From: Stutzerimonas stutzeri
GTDB taxonomy: Bacteria > Pseudomonadota > Gammaproteobacteria > Pseudomonadales > Pseudomonadaceae
DNA length: 39,510 bases
Direction of reading: 5' to 3'
NCBI GenBank assembly: GCA_002387205.1
Contig: DGLA01000017.1
Location: forward strand, 1 to 39,510
In this document: in pieces, positions 24,685-32,063 of the stretch
How positions within the stretch are numbered: the stretch's first letter is position 1
Layout of the letters: each line of letters opens with the position of its first letter
Program-made: the position numbers and the translations under genes
The notes under the pieces: model-generated
What the model was told of the DNA's origin: nothing
Databases searched by the model: none
The model's input: only the letters and a program-made list of their open reading frames with translations

Positions 24685-25197
24685 TCACTCCAGTTCGTAC
24701 AAATAGATCTTCTGAGCATCCATGCGGTAGCCGGCTTCGGCCAGTTCGCTGCTGGTGTGCTCGATCTTCATCGGCCCTTCGATCCAGAACGGCTGGTACA
24801 GCTCATCCACCTTCACCCCAGTCTTGCTGGTGGCATGCACGATCTGGTTGGAGGGTGGCGGCGGCACGTGGATGCAGGCACCGAAGTAGGGCACCAGCAG
24901 AAACTCCGTCACCCTCCCGTCATCGCCCATGTCCAGCGGCACGATATAGCCCGGCAGCTTGACCTGAACGCCATCGAGTTCTTCGACCACCGGCTCGGCG
25001 GGCGACTGCTGAGCGGCTGCCGGACCTGCTTCGGCAGCGAGTGCATCGGCCAGCTGCGACATATCGTGAATCGCTACCGGCGGTGGCGGCGGCGGAGCGT
25101 TTGCCGGGATCAGGTCAGACCATTGCAATTCTCGGACATCGGCAGCAGCGAAGGGCGCCGCGAGGGCAAGCAGGGCGGCAAGCAGCAGGCGAGACAT
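24685..25197 (-). CDS. DUF3299 secreted protein
   Basis: A 170-residue protein with a signal peptide (MSRLLLAALLALAAPFAAA) and a DUF3299 domain. A Pro-rich patch near the N-terminus is followed by LDGVQVKLPGYIVPLD and the conserved-looking ACIHVPPPPSNQIVHA, where one Cys and two His could bind a metal. I recall it as the P. aeruginosa PA4066 family. The ATG at 25197 has AGGA 5 nt upstream; a second ATG at 25209 overlaps the permease stop (ATGA) and would add four residues. It is the last gene of the Zur-headed minus-strand operon. Confidence 0.82.
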   Translation of the reverse strand: MSRLLLAALLALAAPFAAADVRELQWSDLIPANAPPPPPPVAIHDMSQLADALAAEAGPAAAQQSPAEPVVEELDGVQVKLPGYIVPLDMGDDGRVTEFLLVPYFGACIHVPPPPSNQIVHATSKTGVKVDELYQPFWIEGPMKIEHTSSELAEAGYRMDAQKIYLYELE

Positions 25198-25205
25198 GGA
25201 AATCC

Positions 25206-26471
25206 TCATAGTCTGATCGACAGGCCGTCGGCCAGGGACTGCCGGTAGGCGCGCCAGGCCGGCACGCTGCCCATGAGCAGCCCGGCCAGCAGTATGCCCG
25301 CAAGCAATGACCACTCATAGGCGCTCGGCAGGGCCAGCGGCAGGTAAAGGCCATAGTGGCTCTGTAGCGGCCCCTGCGCCACCGCGATAGCGACATACAA
25401 CAGCAAGAGACCGAACAAAGCACCTGCCAGCGCCAGGCTGAACGCTTCGAGTATCAACAGTCCGGCGATATGCCAGGGCCGAGCCCCCACCGAACGCAGG
25501 ATGGCCATCTCCCTGCGGCGCTCGTTGAGGCTGGTCAGAATTGCGGTAAGCATGCCGATCAGCCCCGTCAGCACCACGAACAGGGACACCACGAACAGCG
25601 CTTTCTCCGCCGTGCCCATCAGGCTCCAGAGCTCCTGTAGCGCAACGCCTGGCAGGATCGCCAGCAGCGGCTCGTCACGATACTGGTTGATTTCCCGTTG
25701 CAGGGTGAAGGTCGCGATCCTGCTGTTCAGACCGAGCATGAAGGCGGTGATCTGTCCGGGCTGCAGTTTCATCTGCCGCGCCTGCTCCGCGTCGATGCGA
25801 GCGGCGCCACGGGCCGGCATGCCGTTCTGCCAGTCGATATGCAGCGCTTCCATGCCGGCGAGATTGATGTGCAGCGTACGATCGACGGGGGTGCCGGTGC
25901 GCTGGAGAATGCCCACGACACGGAACGGCTTGTCGTCGTGGTTGACCAGGCTGACCGTGGCGACGCCGTGCGCCAGTACCAGCTCGTCGCCCAGTTTGTA
26001 TTTCAGTGCGTCTGCTACCTCGGCGCCGAGGACCACTTCGAACGGGTCATCAGCAAAGGGGCGGCCTTCGGCAATCTGCAGGGGTTGTTTACGACCGTAG
26101 CGGTAGTGTTCGAAGTAGGCGCTGCTGGTACCCATGACCCGATAGCCGCGATGGGAGTCCCCCAGGGAAATCGGAATGGCCCAGCTGACCCGTGGGTGCC
26201 CGGCGAAGTGCTCGAAGCTGTCCCAGCGAATGTTGTTGGTGGCGTTGCCGATGCGGAACACCGAATACAGCAGCAGGTTCACCGAGCCGGAGCGGGCGCC
26301 GACGATCAGGTCGGTACCACTGATGGTGCTGGCGAAGCTGGCGCGGGCTTCGGTGCGAACCCGTTCGACCGCGAGCAACAGGCACACCGACAGCGCGATG
26401 GCGAAAACCGTGAGCAGGGCAGTGAAGCGGCGGTTGTTCAGGCTCGCCAAGGCCAGTCGCAACAGGTACAT
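25206..26471 (-). CDS. FtsX/MacB-type ABC transporter permease
   Basis: A 421-residue protein with the type VII ABC topology: one N-terminal TM helix (FTALLTVFAIALSVCLLLA, about 17-35), a large periplasmic domain of about 220 residues, and three C-terminal TM helices (ALFVVSLFVVLTGLIGMLTA, then LLILEAFSLALAGALFGLLLLY, and LAGILLAGLLMGSVPAW) with the coupling loop NERRREMAILRSVGARP. This topology is typical of MacB, LolCE and FtsX, which mostly work as mechanotransmitters or extractors rather than importers. It follows the ATPase gene after 3 nt. It matches the gene I recall as PA4065. Confidence 0.88.
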   Translation of the reverse strand: MYLLRLALASLNNRRFTALLTVFAIALSVCLLLAVERVRTEARASFASTISGTDLIVGARSGSVNLLLYSVFRIGNATNNIRWDSFEHFAGHPRVSWAIPISLGDSHRGYRVMGTSSAYFEHYRYGRKQPLQIAEGRPFADDPFEVVLGAEVADALKYKLGDELVLAHGVATVSLVNHDDKPFRVVGILQRTGTPVDRTLHINLAGMEALHIDWQNGMPARGAARIDAEQARQMKLQPGQITAFMLGLNSRIATFTLQREINQYRDEPLLAILPGVALQELWSLMGTAEKALFVVSLFVVLTGLIGMLTAILTSLNERRREMAILRSVGARPWHIAGLLILEAFSLALAGALFGLLLLYVAIAVAQGPLQSHYGLYLPLALPSAYEWSLLAGILLAGLLMGSVPAWRAYRQSLADGLSIRL

Positions 26472-26474
26472 GGC

Positions 26475-27182
26475 CTAGACCTCCAGGGTGCGGGCGGCGC
26501 GATTGAGGTCCGCCAGTGACAGGCTGCGATCGAACAGGGGCGCCAGACTCTGGTCGTGGCTGACGAACAGCAGGCTTGAACCTGCCTCCTTGCACTCGGC
26601 AAACAGCAGTCGCAAAAAGGCTTCCCGCGTATCGGCGTCGAGCGCCGAGGTCGGCTCGTCGGCGATGAGCAGCTCTGGCTGGCCGATCAACGCACGCGCA
26701 GCAGCGACACGTTGCTGCTGGCCGATCGATAGCGCTTCGGCACGCCGGTCGAGCATGTCGCGAGACAGACCAAGATGCGAGAGCAGGCTGGCAGTCGCCT
26801 GAGCGACGCTGCCGTGCCGCTGACATGCGCGCTCAGTGCGGGTCCGGGAGAAGTGACACGGCAAACCGACGTTTTCCGCGACCGAAAGGAAGGGCAGCAG
26901 ATTGAACTGCTGAAAGATATAACCGGTGTGATCGACGCGAAAACGATCCCGCGCGCCGGCAGAAAGCGCCGCGAGATCGGTGCCGAGCAGGCGGACCGTG
27001 CCCCGTTTGGCTTTCTGCACTCCGCCGATCAGCCCGAGCAGGGTGGTCTTGCCGCTCCCTGAGGGCCCCTTGAGAAACAGGCTCTGGTTTGGCTCGAGGC
27101 TAAAGCTTGGAATATCCAGCAGTTCGGCCTGACCAGGCCAGGCGAAACCGAGTTGATGAAGTTCAAGCAGCGGTGCGGTCAT
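26475..27182 (-). CDS. MacB/LolD-type ABC transporter ATP-binding protein
   Basis: A 235-residue ATPase. Walker A is GPSGSGKTT (about residues 39-47), the Q-loop FQQFNLLPF (about 90-98), the signature LSIGQQQRVAAARAL, Walker B LLIADEPTSALD, and the switch His in VSHDQ. The signature has Ile where LSGGQ is usual, a common variant. It pairs with the downstream permease. The gene begins 69 nt after the stop of the ZrgA-like gene. It matches the gene I recall as PA4064. Confidence 0.9.
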   Translation of the reverse strand: MTAPLLELHQLGFAWPGQAELLDIPSFSLEPNQSLFLKGPSGSGKTTLLGLIGGVQKAKRGTVRLLGTDLAALSAGARDRFRVDHTGYIFQQFNLLPFLSVAENVGLPCHFSRTRTERACQRHGSVAQATASLLSHLGLSRDMLDRRAEALSIGQQQRVAAARALIGQPELLIADEPTSALDADTREAFLRLLFAECKEAGSSLLFVSHDQSLAPLFDRSLSLADLNRAARTLEV

Positions 27183-27251
27183 CCGGATGATCCGTTACAG
27201 GCGAGCCGGGAGTTTACTGCGCCAGGCTTGGCATCGGCAGCCAGCGATCAT

Positions 27252-27821
27252 TCAGAACGCTGCGCTTGGCTGGCTGGCGCTGAGCTGCGCGCCGCGTTGA
27301 CCGTTCGGGCCGATCAGCTGTGCCTGGATTTTCTCGGTGCCCGGGAAAGCCTTGAACAAGCCCTGCAGATCGAGCTCTGTCAGTGCCTGGGGCGTGGCGC
27401 ATTCGAACCTGTAATGCGCGTGGATTTCGCTGTGCTGGCCGTCTTGTTCGTGTTCGTGTTCGTGCTCGTGGACTTCGCCTTCGAACAACGGACTTTCCAG
27501 CTCGCTTTCAGCCAGGGTGCATCCCGCGGCCGGCGGCAGGCCGAACAGAGGAGCAGGCTGTTCGAGTTGTTTACGCGCGCTGGCAATCTTGGCTTTATCC
27601 GCCTCGCTGCTCGGCGCATGTTCGAAACCCACCAGATTCATGGCCGGGCTACGCAGTTCGATCTCCAGTGCGGATCCCTCGAGGGCGGCGTCCAGCTCGG
27701 CGGCGCCATGCTCATGTGCGCCCAGGCTGTCATGCTGGCTGTGATCATGATCGTGGTGTTCGGCGGCCAGCGCGAAGCCGGGCAGCAAGGCGAGGGGCAA
27801 GGCAAGCAGCAGGTGGCGCAT
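27252..27821 (-). CDS. zrgA: ZrgA/DUF2796 His-rich periplasmic zinc-binding protein
   Basis: A 189-residue protein with a signal peptide (MRHLLLALPLALLPGFALA) and two His-rich metal-binding stretches: EHHDHDHSQHDSLGAHEHG (residues 21-39) and HEHEHEHEQDGQHSEIHAH (118-136). This is the DUF2796 family, named ZrgA in Vibrio and corresponding to what I recall as PA4063 in P. aeruginosa, reported there as zinc-responsive. The ATG at 27821 with GGAG was chosen over a TTG four codons upstream. It is the first gene behind the Zur-type operator, so it is expected to be induced by zinc starvation. The symbol follows the Vibrio name and is by family similarity. Confidence 0.85.
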   Translation of the reverse strand: MRHLLLALPLALLPGFALAAEHHDHDHSQHDSLGAHEHGAAELDAALEGSALEIELRSPAMNLVGFEHAPSSEADKAKIASARKQLEQPAPLFGLPPAAGCTLAESELESPLFEGEVHEHEHEHEQDGQHSEIHAHYRFECATPQALTELDLQGLFKAFPGTEKIQAQLIGPNGQRGAQLSASQPSAAF

Positions 27822-27847
27822 AATGATCTCCAAAGCGACATCAGTTA

Positions 27848-27860
27848 GTTACGTTATAAC
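27848..27860 (-). promoter_or_regulatory. Zur-type operator upstream of zrgA
   Basis: On the minus strand GTTATAACGTAAC matches GTTATA-NN-ATAAC at all fixed positions but one. It lies 26 nt before the zrgA ATG and contains TATAAC as the likely -10, with TGGCCA 18 nt upstream. Its sequence and position copy the site at 19640-19652. It could also affect the divergent gene at 27932. Confidence 0.75.
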
Positions 27861-27931
27861 AAATATAGACTGCGGCTGGCCAGTGCGCTTTCGGCATAGA
27901 GCATGCTGGTCGGTGTCCCGGAGGGTTGAAC

Positions 27932-28279
27932 ATGATTCGAATTCGTGGCCAGGTCGGCGAATGGCCAGTCGACCTCAGCATCGAAGTGGATGATCAGGAT
28001 TGGGCGCAGCTATCCAGGCAGCTGCCCCTGAGCGTCAACGTGCAGCCAGCGTCGGCGTCCGAGGCGACCGGTCCCGATTCGCTCTGGCTCGAAGCTCAAG
28101 GACTCCTGCGCCAGGCGGGAAGCATGGATGGCCCGCAGTTGCTGGCTGAGCTTGAAGCCCTGAGCGGCAGTGCAGCCGCGGGCAAGCGGTTGCTGGTACG
28201 TCTGCGCCATAGCGCTCAGGTGCGGGTGCAGAGCGATGCCGACGCACCGATTTACCATTGGCTGACGGAAACGACTTGA
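27932..28279 (+). CDS. Hypothetical protein
   Basis: A 115-residue protein that I do not recognise. It begins MIRIRGQVGEWPVDLSIEVD, has no signal peptide or membrane helix, and is acidic in the first half with a basic segment GKRLLVRLRHSAQ. The ATG at 27932 has GGAGGG 6 nt upstream, which is strong. It is divergent from zrgA and shares its 110-nt intergenic region with the Zur-type operator, so a link to zinc is possible but unproven. It is convergent with the metallopeptidase gene, with only 4 nt between stops. Confidence 0.75.
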   Translation: MIRIRGQVGEWPVDLSIEVDDQDWAQLSRQLPLSVNVQPASASEATGPDSLWLEAQGLLRQAGSMDGPQLLAELEALSGSAAAGKRLLVRLRHSAQVRVQSDADAPIYHWLTETT

Positions 28280-28283
28280 GGGT

Positions 28284-29144
28284 TCAGAGCCGGTTTGCCT
28301 GAAACGTGTCGCAGCGTGCAGGCTCGCCGCTCTCGAAGCCGGCGCGGAACCACCTGACCCGCTGCGCCGAGGTGCCGTGAGTAAAGGCGTCGGGCACCAC
28401 CCGGCCTTGGCTCTGCTGTTGCAGATGGTCGTCACCGATGGCATTGGCGGCGTTCAATGCTTCCTCCAGATCGCCTTCTTCGAGCCAGTCGTGGCGTTGC
28501 TGCGCGTGGTATGCCCAGATCCCCGCGAAGCAATCGGCCTGTAGCTCCTGTCGGACCAGCAGGCCGTTATCACCCTCCATACGCGTACCGCGCTGGCGCG
28601 CAGCCTGCATTTGCTGCGAGACGCCCAGTAGCGTCTGAACATGATGGCCGACTTCGTGGGCGATCACGTAAGCCTGGGCGAAATCCCCTGCTACCGAGAA
28701 GCGTGACGCCATTTCGTCAAAGAACTGCAGATCCAGGTACACCTGCCGGTCGCCAGGGCAGTAGAACGGCCCAGTCGCGGAATTGGCGAACCCACAGGCG
28801 GAGCTGACACCGCCGCGGAACAGCACGAGCGTGGGATCGCGGTATTGATCGCCAGACTGCTGGAACAATGCACGCCAGGTATCCTCGGTATCACCCAGAA
28901 TCGCCTGTACGAAGGCAACCTGAGGATCATCGCCGTTCGCGGGCGTGCTATTCGGTTGGCTGGGCGCCTGGCCAGACTGGTCAGCCAGCTGCCCGAGAAG
29001 CTGCATCGGATCCTGACCGGAAAGCAGGCCGATCACCACCACGATGGCAACGCCGGCCAGGCTCAGACGACCGCCGCCGATGCCCCCGCTACGACCACGG
29101 GCATCTACCACATTGTCACTGCGACGAGCCTTCTTCCAACGCAT
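28284..29144 (-). CDS. ypfJ: YpfJ-family neutral zinc metallopeptidase
   Basis: A 286-residue membrane-anchored protein. It has a basic, Gly-rich N-terminus (RGRSGGIGGGRLS) before one TM helix (LAGVAIVVVIGLLSG, about 28-42) and then a periplasmic putative protease domain. The zinc motif HEVGHH with the downstream ELQADCFAG segment gives two His and a Glu ligand plus the catalytic Glu. The family is common in proteobacteria, but its substrate is unknown. It may be chance that a zinc enzyme lies next to the zinc island. Confidence 0.88.
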   Translation of the reverse strand: MRWKKARRSDNVVDARGRSGGIGGGRLSLAGVAIVVVIGLLSGQDPMQLLGQLADQSGQAPSQPNSTPANGDDPQVAFVQAILGDTEDTWRALFQQSGDQYRDPTLVLFRGGVSSACGFANSATGPFYCPGDRQVYLDLQFFDEMASRFSVAGDFAQAYVIAHEVGHHVQTLLGVSQQMQAARQRGTRMEGDNGLLVRQELQADCFAGIWAYHAQQRHDWLEEGDLEEALNAANAIGDDHLQQQSQGRVVPDAFTHGTSAQRVRWFRAGFESGEPARCDTFQANRL

Positions 29145-29229
29145 GCCTGCATCCTTCCGCCAGTTATATATTTCTGGTCAGACCTGCGCTTTGGACCGCA
29201 AATTCACTGTCGAATGGATGCCAGGTGCT

Positions 29230-29667
29230 CTACCGGTTCGCTGGATAGTCGGCCAGAACCGACTGCTCGCCCTCCTTGTCCACCGCGATCACCTGGTACG
29301 GGTCTTTGCGGTCACCCATTTCCATACCGGGAGAGCCCATCGGCATGCCTGGCACCGCTGCACCGATCAGCTCCGGTTGCGACCGGAGCTTGAGAATGTC
29401 GGCAGCCGGCACGTGGCCTTCGACGAACTTGCCGTCGATGACGCCGGTGTGGCAGGACCCTAGGCGGTGCGGCACGCCAAGGCGGGCCTTGACCGCGGCC
29501 ATGTCGGCTTCGACGTGATCGTTCACCTTGAAGCCGTTGGTTTCGAGATGGTCTATCCATGCCTTGCAGCATCCGCAATTGGCGTCGCGGTGCACATCGA
29601 TGGCGATGGGTTCGGCAGCATGGGAGAGGCTGGCGAACAAGGCGGTAGCAAGTAACAGACGGCGCAT
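29230..29667 (-). CDS. DUF411 (CopG-like) periplasmic copper-related protein
   Basis: A 145-residue protein with a signal peptide (MRRLLLATALFASLSHAAE) and the DUF411 domain: CGCC motif in DANCGCCKAWIDHLE (about residues 32-46), a second site with Cys-His in GSCHTGVIDG, and a Met-rich loop PGMPMGSPGMEMG. Family members, named CopG in some bacteria, bind copper clusters and are linked to copper resistance. The ATG at 29667 has GGAG upstream; a much longer in-frame reading from 29808 lacks support. No other copper gene is next to it. Confidence 0.87.
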   Translation of the reverse strand: MRRLLLATALFASLSHAAEPIAIDVHRDANCGCCKAWIDHLETNGFKVNDHVEADMAAVKARLGVPHRLGSCHTGVIDGKFVEGHVPAADILKLRSQPELIGAAVPGMPMGSPGMEMGDRKDPYQVIAVDKEGEQSVLADYPANR

Positions 29668-29841
29668 GGTGGGTTCTCCAAGGGTGTTGCGCGCAGCATA
29701 GCCTCCCGCCGGGGTGGGCCCAAGCCTGCGGCTGTATGTGAATAACACGGACGCTTCTGCCGGATGTGTCGAGCGAACCAAAAGGGGTCGTTTCGGTCGG
29801 ATGACCATCGTGGTGCGGAGCCGCTATCAGGAGGGTCTTCG

Positions 29842-30384
29842 ATGCGTTTTGCCCGTTTCGTTCTGGTCGCTCAGGCCCTGATCATGATTGGCTTCAGTCT
29901 CGCCTATTGGCTGCGTCCCTACGAGATGGCCAATCTGAACGGGATGCTGCTGATGGAGACCGCATCGGTCAGTCATATGCGCGTTTATTACGGCGGTTTG
30001 CAGCTTGGCCTGGCGCTGTTCCTGCTCTGGGCCATCCAGGTGCCTGAGCGGGCCAGGGCCGCGCTGGTAATGCTGGTGATCACCATGCTGGCGCTGGTCG
30101 CCGGACGACTCGGTTCGTTGTGGCTCGACGGAAGTTCCCTGGTCGGCTTCGACCTGGCCTCGCTGCTCTATCGTGTGATTGCCGCCGTGCTGGCCGCGCT
30201 GGCCTTGTTACGGCTGCGCGGTTCAGGGGAACCTGACGCACCGGAAGAGCGGGCCGAGCCGCCGACCCACCGACTGGTTGACGAGCCGCCAAAGCCTTTT
30301 CGCCTGGGTGACGTTCGTGCAGAGCCTGGCGAGACCGCCGAGCCAATGCCGGCGCCGTTGCGCCGTAGCAATTCATCTTTCTGA
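29842..30384 (+). CDS. DUF4345-like membrane protein
   Basis: A 180-residue protein with four predicted TM helices in the first 130 residues (RFVLVAQALIMIGFSLAYWL; MRVYYGGLQLGLALFLLWAI; AALVMLVITMLALVAGRL; LLYRVIAAVLAALALLRL) and a charged, Pro-rich cytoplasmic tail of about 50 residues. It resembles the DUF4345 family; its function is unknown. The ATG at 29842 has GGAGGG upstream. A longer frame from 29764 would put 26 hydrophilic residues in front and is less likely. Confidence 0.75.
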   Translation: MRFARFVLVAQALIMIGFSLAYWLRPYEMANLNGMLLMETASVSHMRVYYGGLQLGLALFLLWAIQVPERARAALVMLVITMLALVAGRLGSLWLDGSSLVGFDLASLLYRVIAAVLAALALLRLRGSGEPDAPEERAEPPTHRLVDEPPKPFRLGDVRAEPGETAEPMPAPLRRSNSSF

Positions 30385-30409
30385 GGCTGGCAGCACCATG
30401 TTGCCGGGC

Positions 30410-31192
30410 TCAGTTCGCCGTCTGGGCCAGTCGAGCATAGTCAGCCGTCAGCGCTTCGAGCTTTGTCAGCAGAGACTCGCTGGTGGTCACGATTACCGTC
30501 GGGACATAACGCGAGTCGTCAGCCAGCTGGAACCCGGCGCGAGCGAAGCGCCACTGATTGCTGATCTGCACAAGCCGGCCATTGATCTGCTCGGTGTTTT
30601 GCCTGGCCCCCTGTAGTTCAGCCAGCCCCTTGTCAAACTCATCCACAGCGGTAGTGAATTTACGCTGCAGGTCGGCATCCGGCAGCTTCCAGCTGAGCGC
30701 GAGGTAGAGCATGGCGATCCGCTGGCTGAGCATGCGCAAGCGGCCGCTACGGTTGACCAATTTCGCAGTCTGGGTCCCCTTGTGCTGTTCGATCTGCTGC
30801 ACCAGCGCTTCGCTCTGGTCAAGGAAGCGTTCCGCCAGGCGGACGACTTCCAGCGACCGAGCTTTCTGCGGCGCCCCCAGCGCCTGCTCGCGGAACTGCT
30901 GCCAGACCAGCCCGGCTTCGGCCACGCCACTGCGAATGGTGGTGTTTGGTGCATATTCGCTGAGCAGCTGGCTGTTTTCTTCGACGCTGGCGATGCTGGC
31001 GTCGAGCTGCGCCTTGGCCTGTTCGGTGCGGGTGTCGGTGCCGATCATCAGATAGCTCTTGGCGATGCGTTGGCTGAGCATGCGCTGCAGACCGGCACGG
31101 TTGATGGCTTCGGCGTCGCTGATAGCGGCCTGGCACGGCAGGCCAGCCAACAGGCAGATCAGCAGCGAACCGGACAACAGTTTCTTTAGCAT
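30410..31192 (-). CDS. Secreted PilJ-N domain protein with two nitrate P-box-like motifs
   Basis: A 260-residue protein with a signal peptide (cut near QAA, residue 23) and no other TM helix. It consists of two similar helical modules, each starting with a nearly identical motif: INRAGLQRMLSQRIAKSY (residues 30-47) and VNRSGRLRMLSQRIAMLY (146-163). These resemble the P-box by which NarX and NarQ bind nitrate (compare NTAGSLRMAIYKL in the NarX encoded next to it) and the N-terminal domain of PilJ. It is likely a soluble periplasmic protein. The ATG at 31192 has AAGGAG upstream. It points the same way as narXL, with 226 nt between, where I saw no clear promoter. Confidence 0.82.
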   Translation of the reverse strand: MLKKLLSGSLLICLLAGLPCQAAISDAEAINRAGLQRMLSQRIAKSYLMIGTDTRTEQAKAQLDASIASVEENSQLLSEYAPNTTIRSGVAEAGLVWQQFREQALGAPQKARSLEVVRLAERFLDQSEALVQQIEQHKGTQTAKLVNRSGRLRMLSQRIAMLYLALSWKLPDADLQRKFTTAVDEFDKGLAELQGARQNTEQINGRLVQISNQWRFARAGFQLADDSRYVPTVIVTTSESLLTKLEALTADYARLAQTAN

Positions 31193-31418
31193 GGGCACTC
31201 CTTCGATTCGTTTGGGCAGTTCGCTGTCGCAGCCCGTGACGAGCGGGCCGGCAAGCGAGGTCGCAGCAGACGATAGGGCGCCTGGTCCGGCGGCCAATGA
31301 CCTTGATCAAGCGGAGCGAGTGTTGGCGGTGGGTGTCCGTCGGTTATGCGAAGCCCGTCGCGCACAGCCGCCCTGTTGCGATTTTTCGGTCCGGGCGATC
31401 AGCCCAGCCCGCGGAGGT

Positions 31419-32063
31419 TCAGCTTCGCAGGCGCTCGTTTTCCAGTGCCCACACCGCAGCTTCGACCCGCGAACGCAAGCCAAGCTTGTGCAGCAGGTTT
31501 TTCACGTGAACCTTCACAGTGCCTTCGGTGATGCCCAGCTTGCGGCCGATCATCTTGTTGCTGTTGCCGCCTGCGATCATCCTCAGCACCTGACGCTCGC
31601 GTTCGGTAAGGTCGACCTCCGGCGAGCTGGCCGTGACGCGCAGCGCCTGCGCCATGACCCTCGCCAACGTCGGGCTGACCACCAGGTCGCCCTGCAGCAC
31701 TTCACGGATCTGCTCGATCAGCCGCTCAGGTTCCATGTCCTTGAGAAGGTAGCCGTCGGCGCCAAGGCGCAGCGCGTCGCGCACGTCCTCCTCGGCATCG
31801 GAGACCGTGAAAACCAGCACCTTGCCCTCGTAACCCTCCTGACGCAGGCGTTTGAGCGTCTCGATGCCGTTGAGGGTGGGCATGTTGTTGTCCAGCAGGA
31901 TCAGTGCCGGCTGCAGCTCAGGAACCCGCTGCAGGGCTTCTTCTCCATTGCTGGCTTCGCCGACTACGACAAAGTCCTCTTCCAGTTCGAGTAGCTGGCG
32001 CATGCCGCGACGCATCATCGGATGGTCGTCAACCAGCAGAATGCTGTGGCGGGAGTCGTTCAT
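31419..32063 (-). CDS. narL: Nitrate/nitrite response regulator NarL
   Basis: A 214-residue LuxR/NarL-family regulator. The receiver domain has the acidic pair in VDDHPMM (residues 11-17), the phospho-acceptor Asp58 in LILLDNNMP, and Lys in YLLKDMEPE. The C-terminal helix-turn-helix is LTERERQVLRMIAGGNSNKMIGRKLGITEGTVKVHV. It binds heptamers such as those at 33970-33985 and 33998-34004. The ATG overlaps the narX stop (ATGA), so it is translated by coupling; a longer in-frame reading inside narX was rejected. Confidence 0.95.
   Translation of the reverse strand: MNDSRHSILLVDDHPMMRRGMRQLLELEEDFVVVGEASNGEEALQRVPELQPALILLDNNMPTLNGIETLKRLRQEGYEGKVLVFTVSDAEEDVRDALRLGADGYLLKDMEPERLIEQIREVLQGDLVVSPTLARVMAQALRVTASSPEVDLTERERQVLRMIAGGNSNKMIGRKLGITEGTVKVHVKNLLHKLGLRSRVEAAVWALENERLRS

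Noticed and set aside
26089..26826. A 245-codon frame overlapping the ABC ATPase and permease genes on the same strand
   Set aside because: It reads Arg/Pro/His-rich shadow sequence across the junction of two well-supported genes.
29369..29390. Perfect 9-bp hairpin AGCTCCGGT-TGCG-ACCGGAGCT
   Set aside because: It lies inside the DUF411 coding region, has no T-run on either strand, and encodes ordinary residues of that protein.
31300..31330. TTGATCAAG near 31304 as an ANR box
   Set aside because: The two half-sites overlap instead of having a 4-nt spacer, and no sensible promoter follows.
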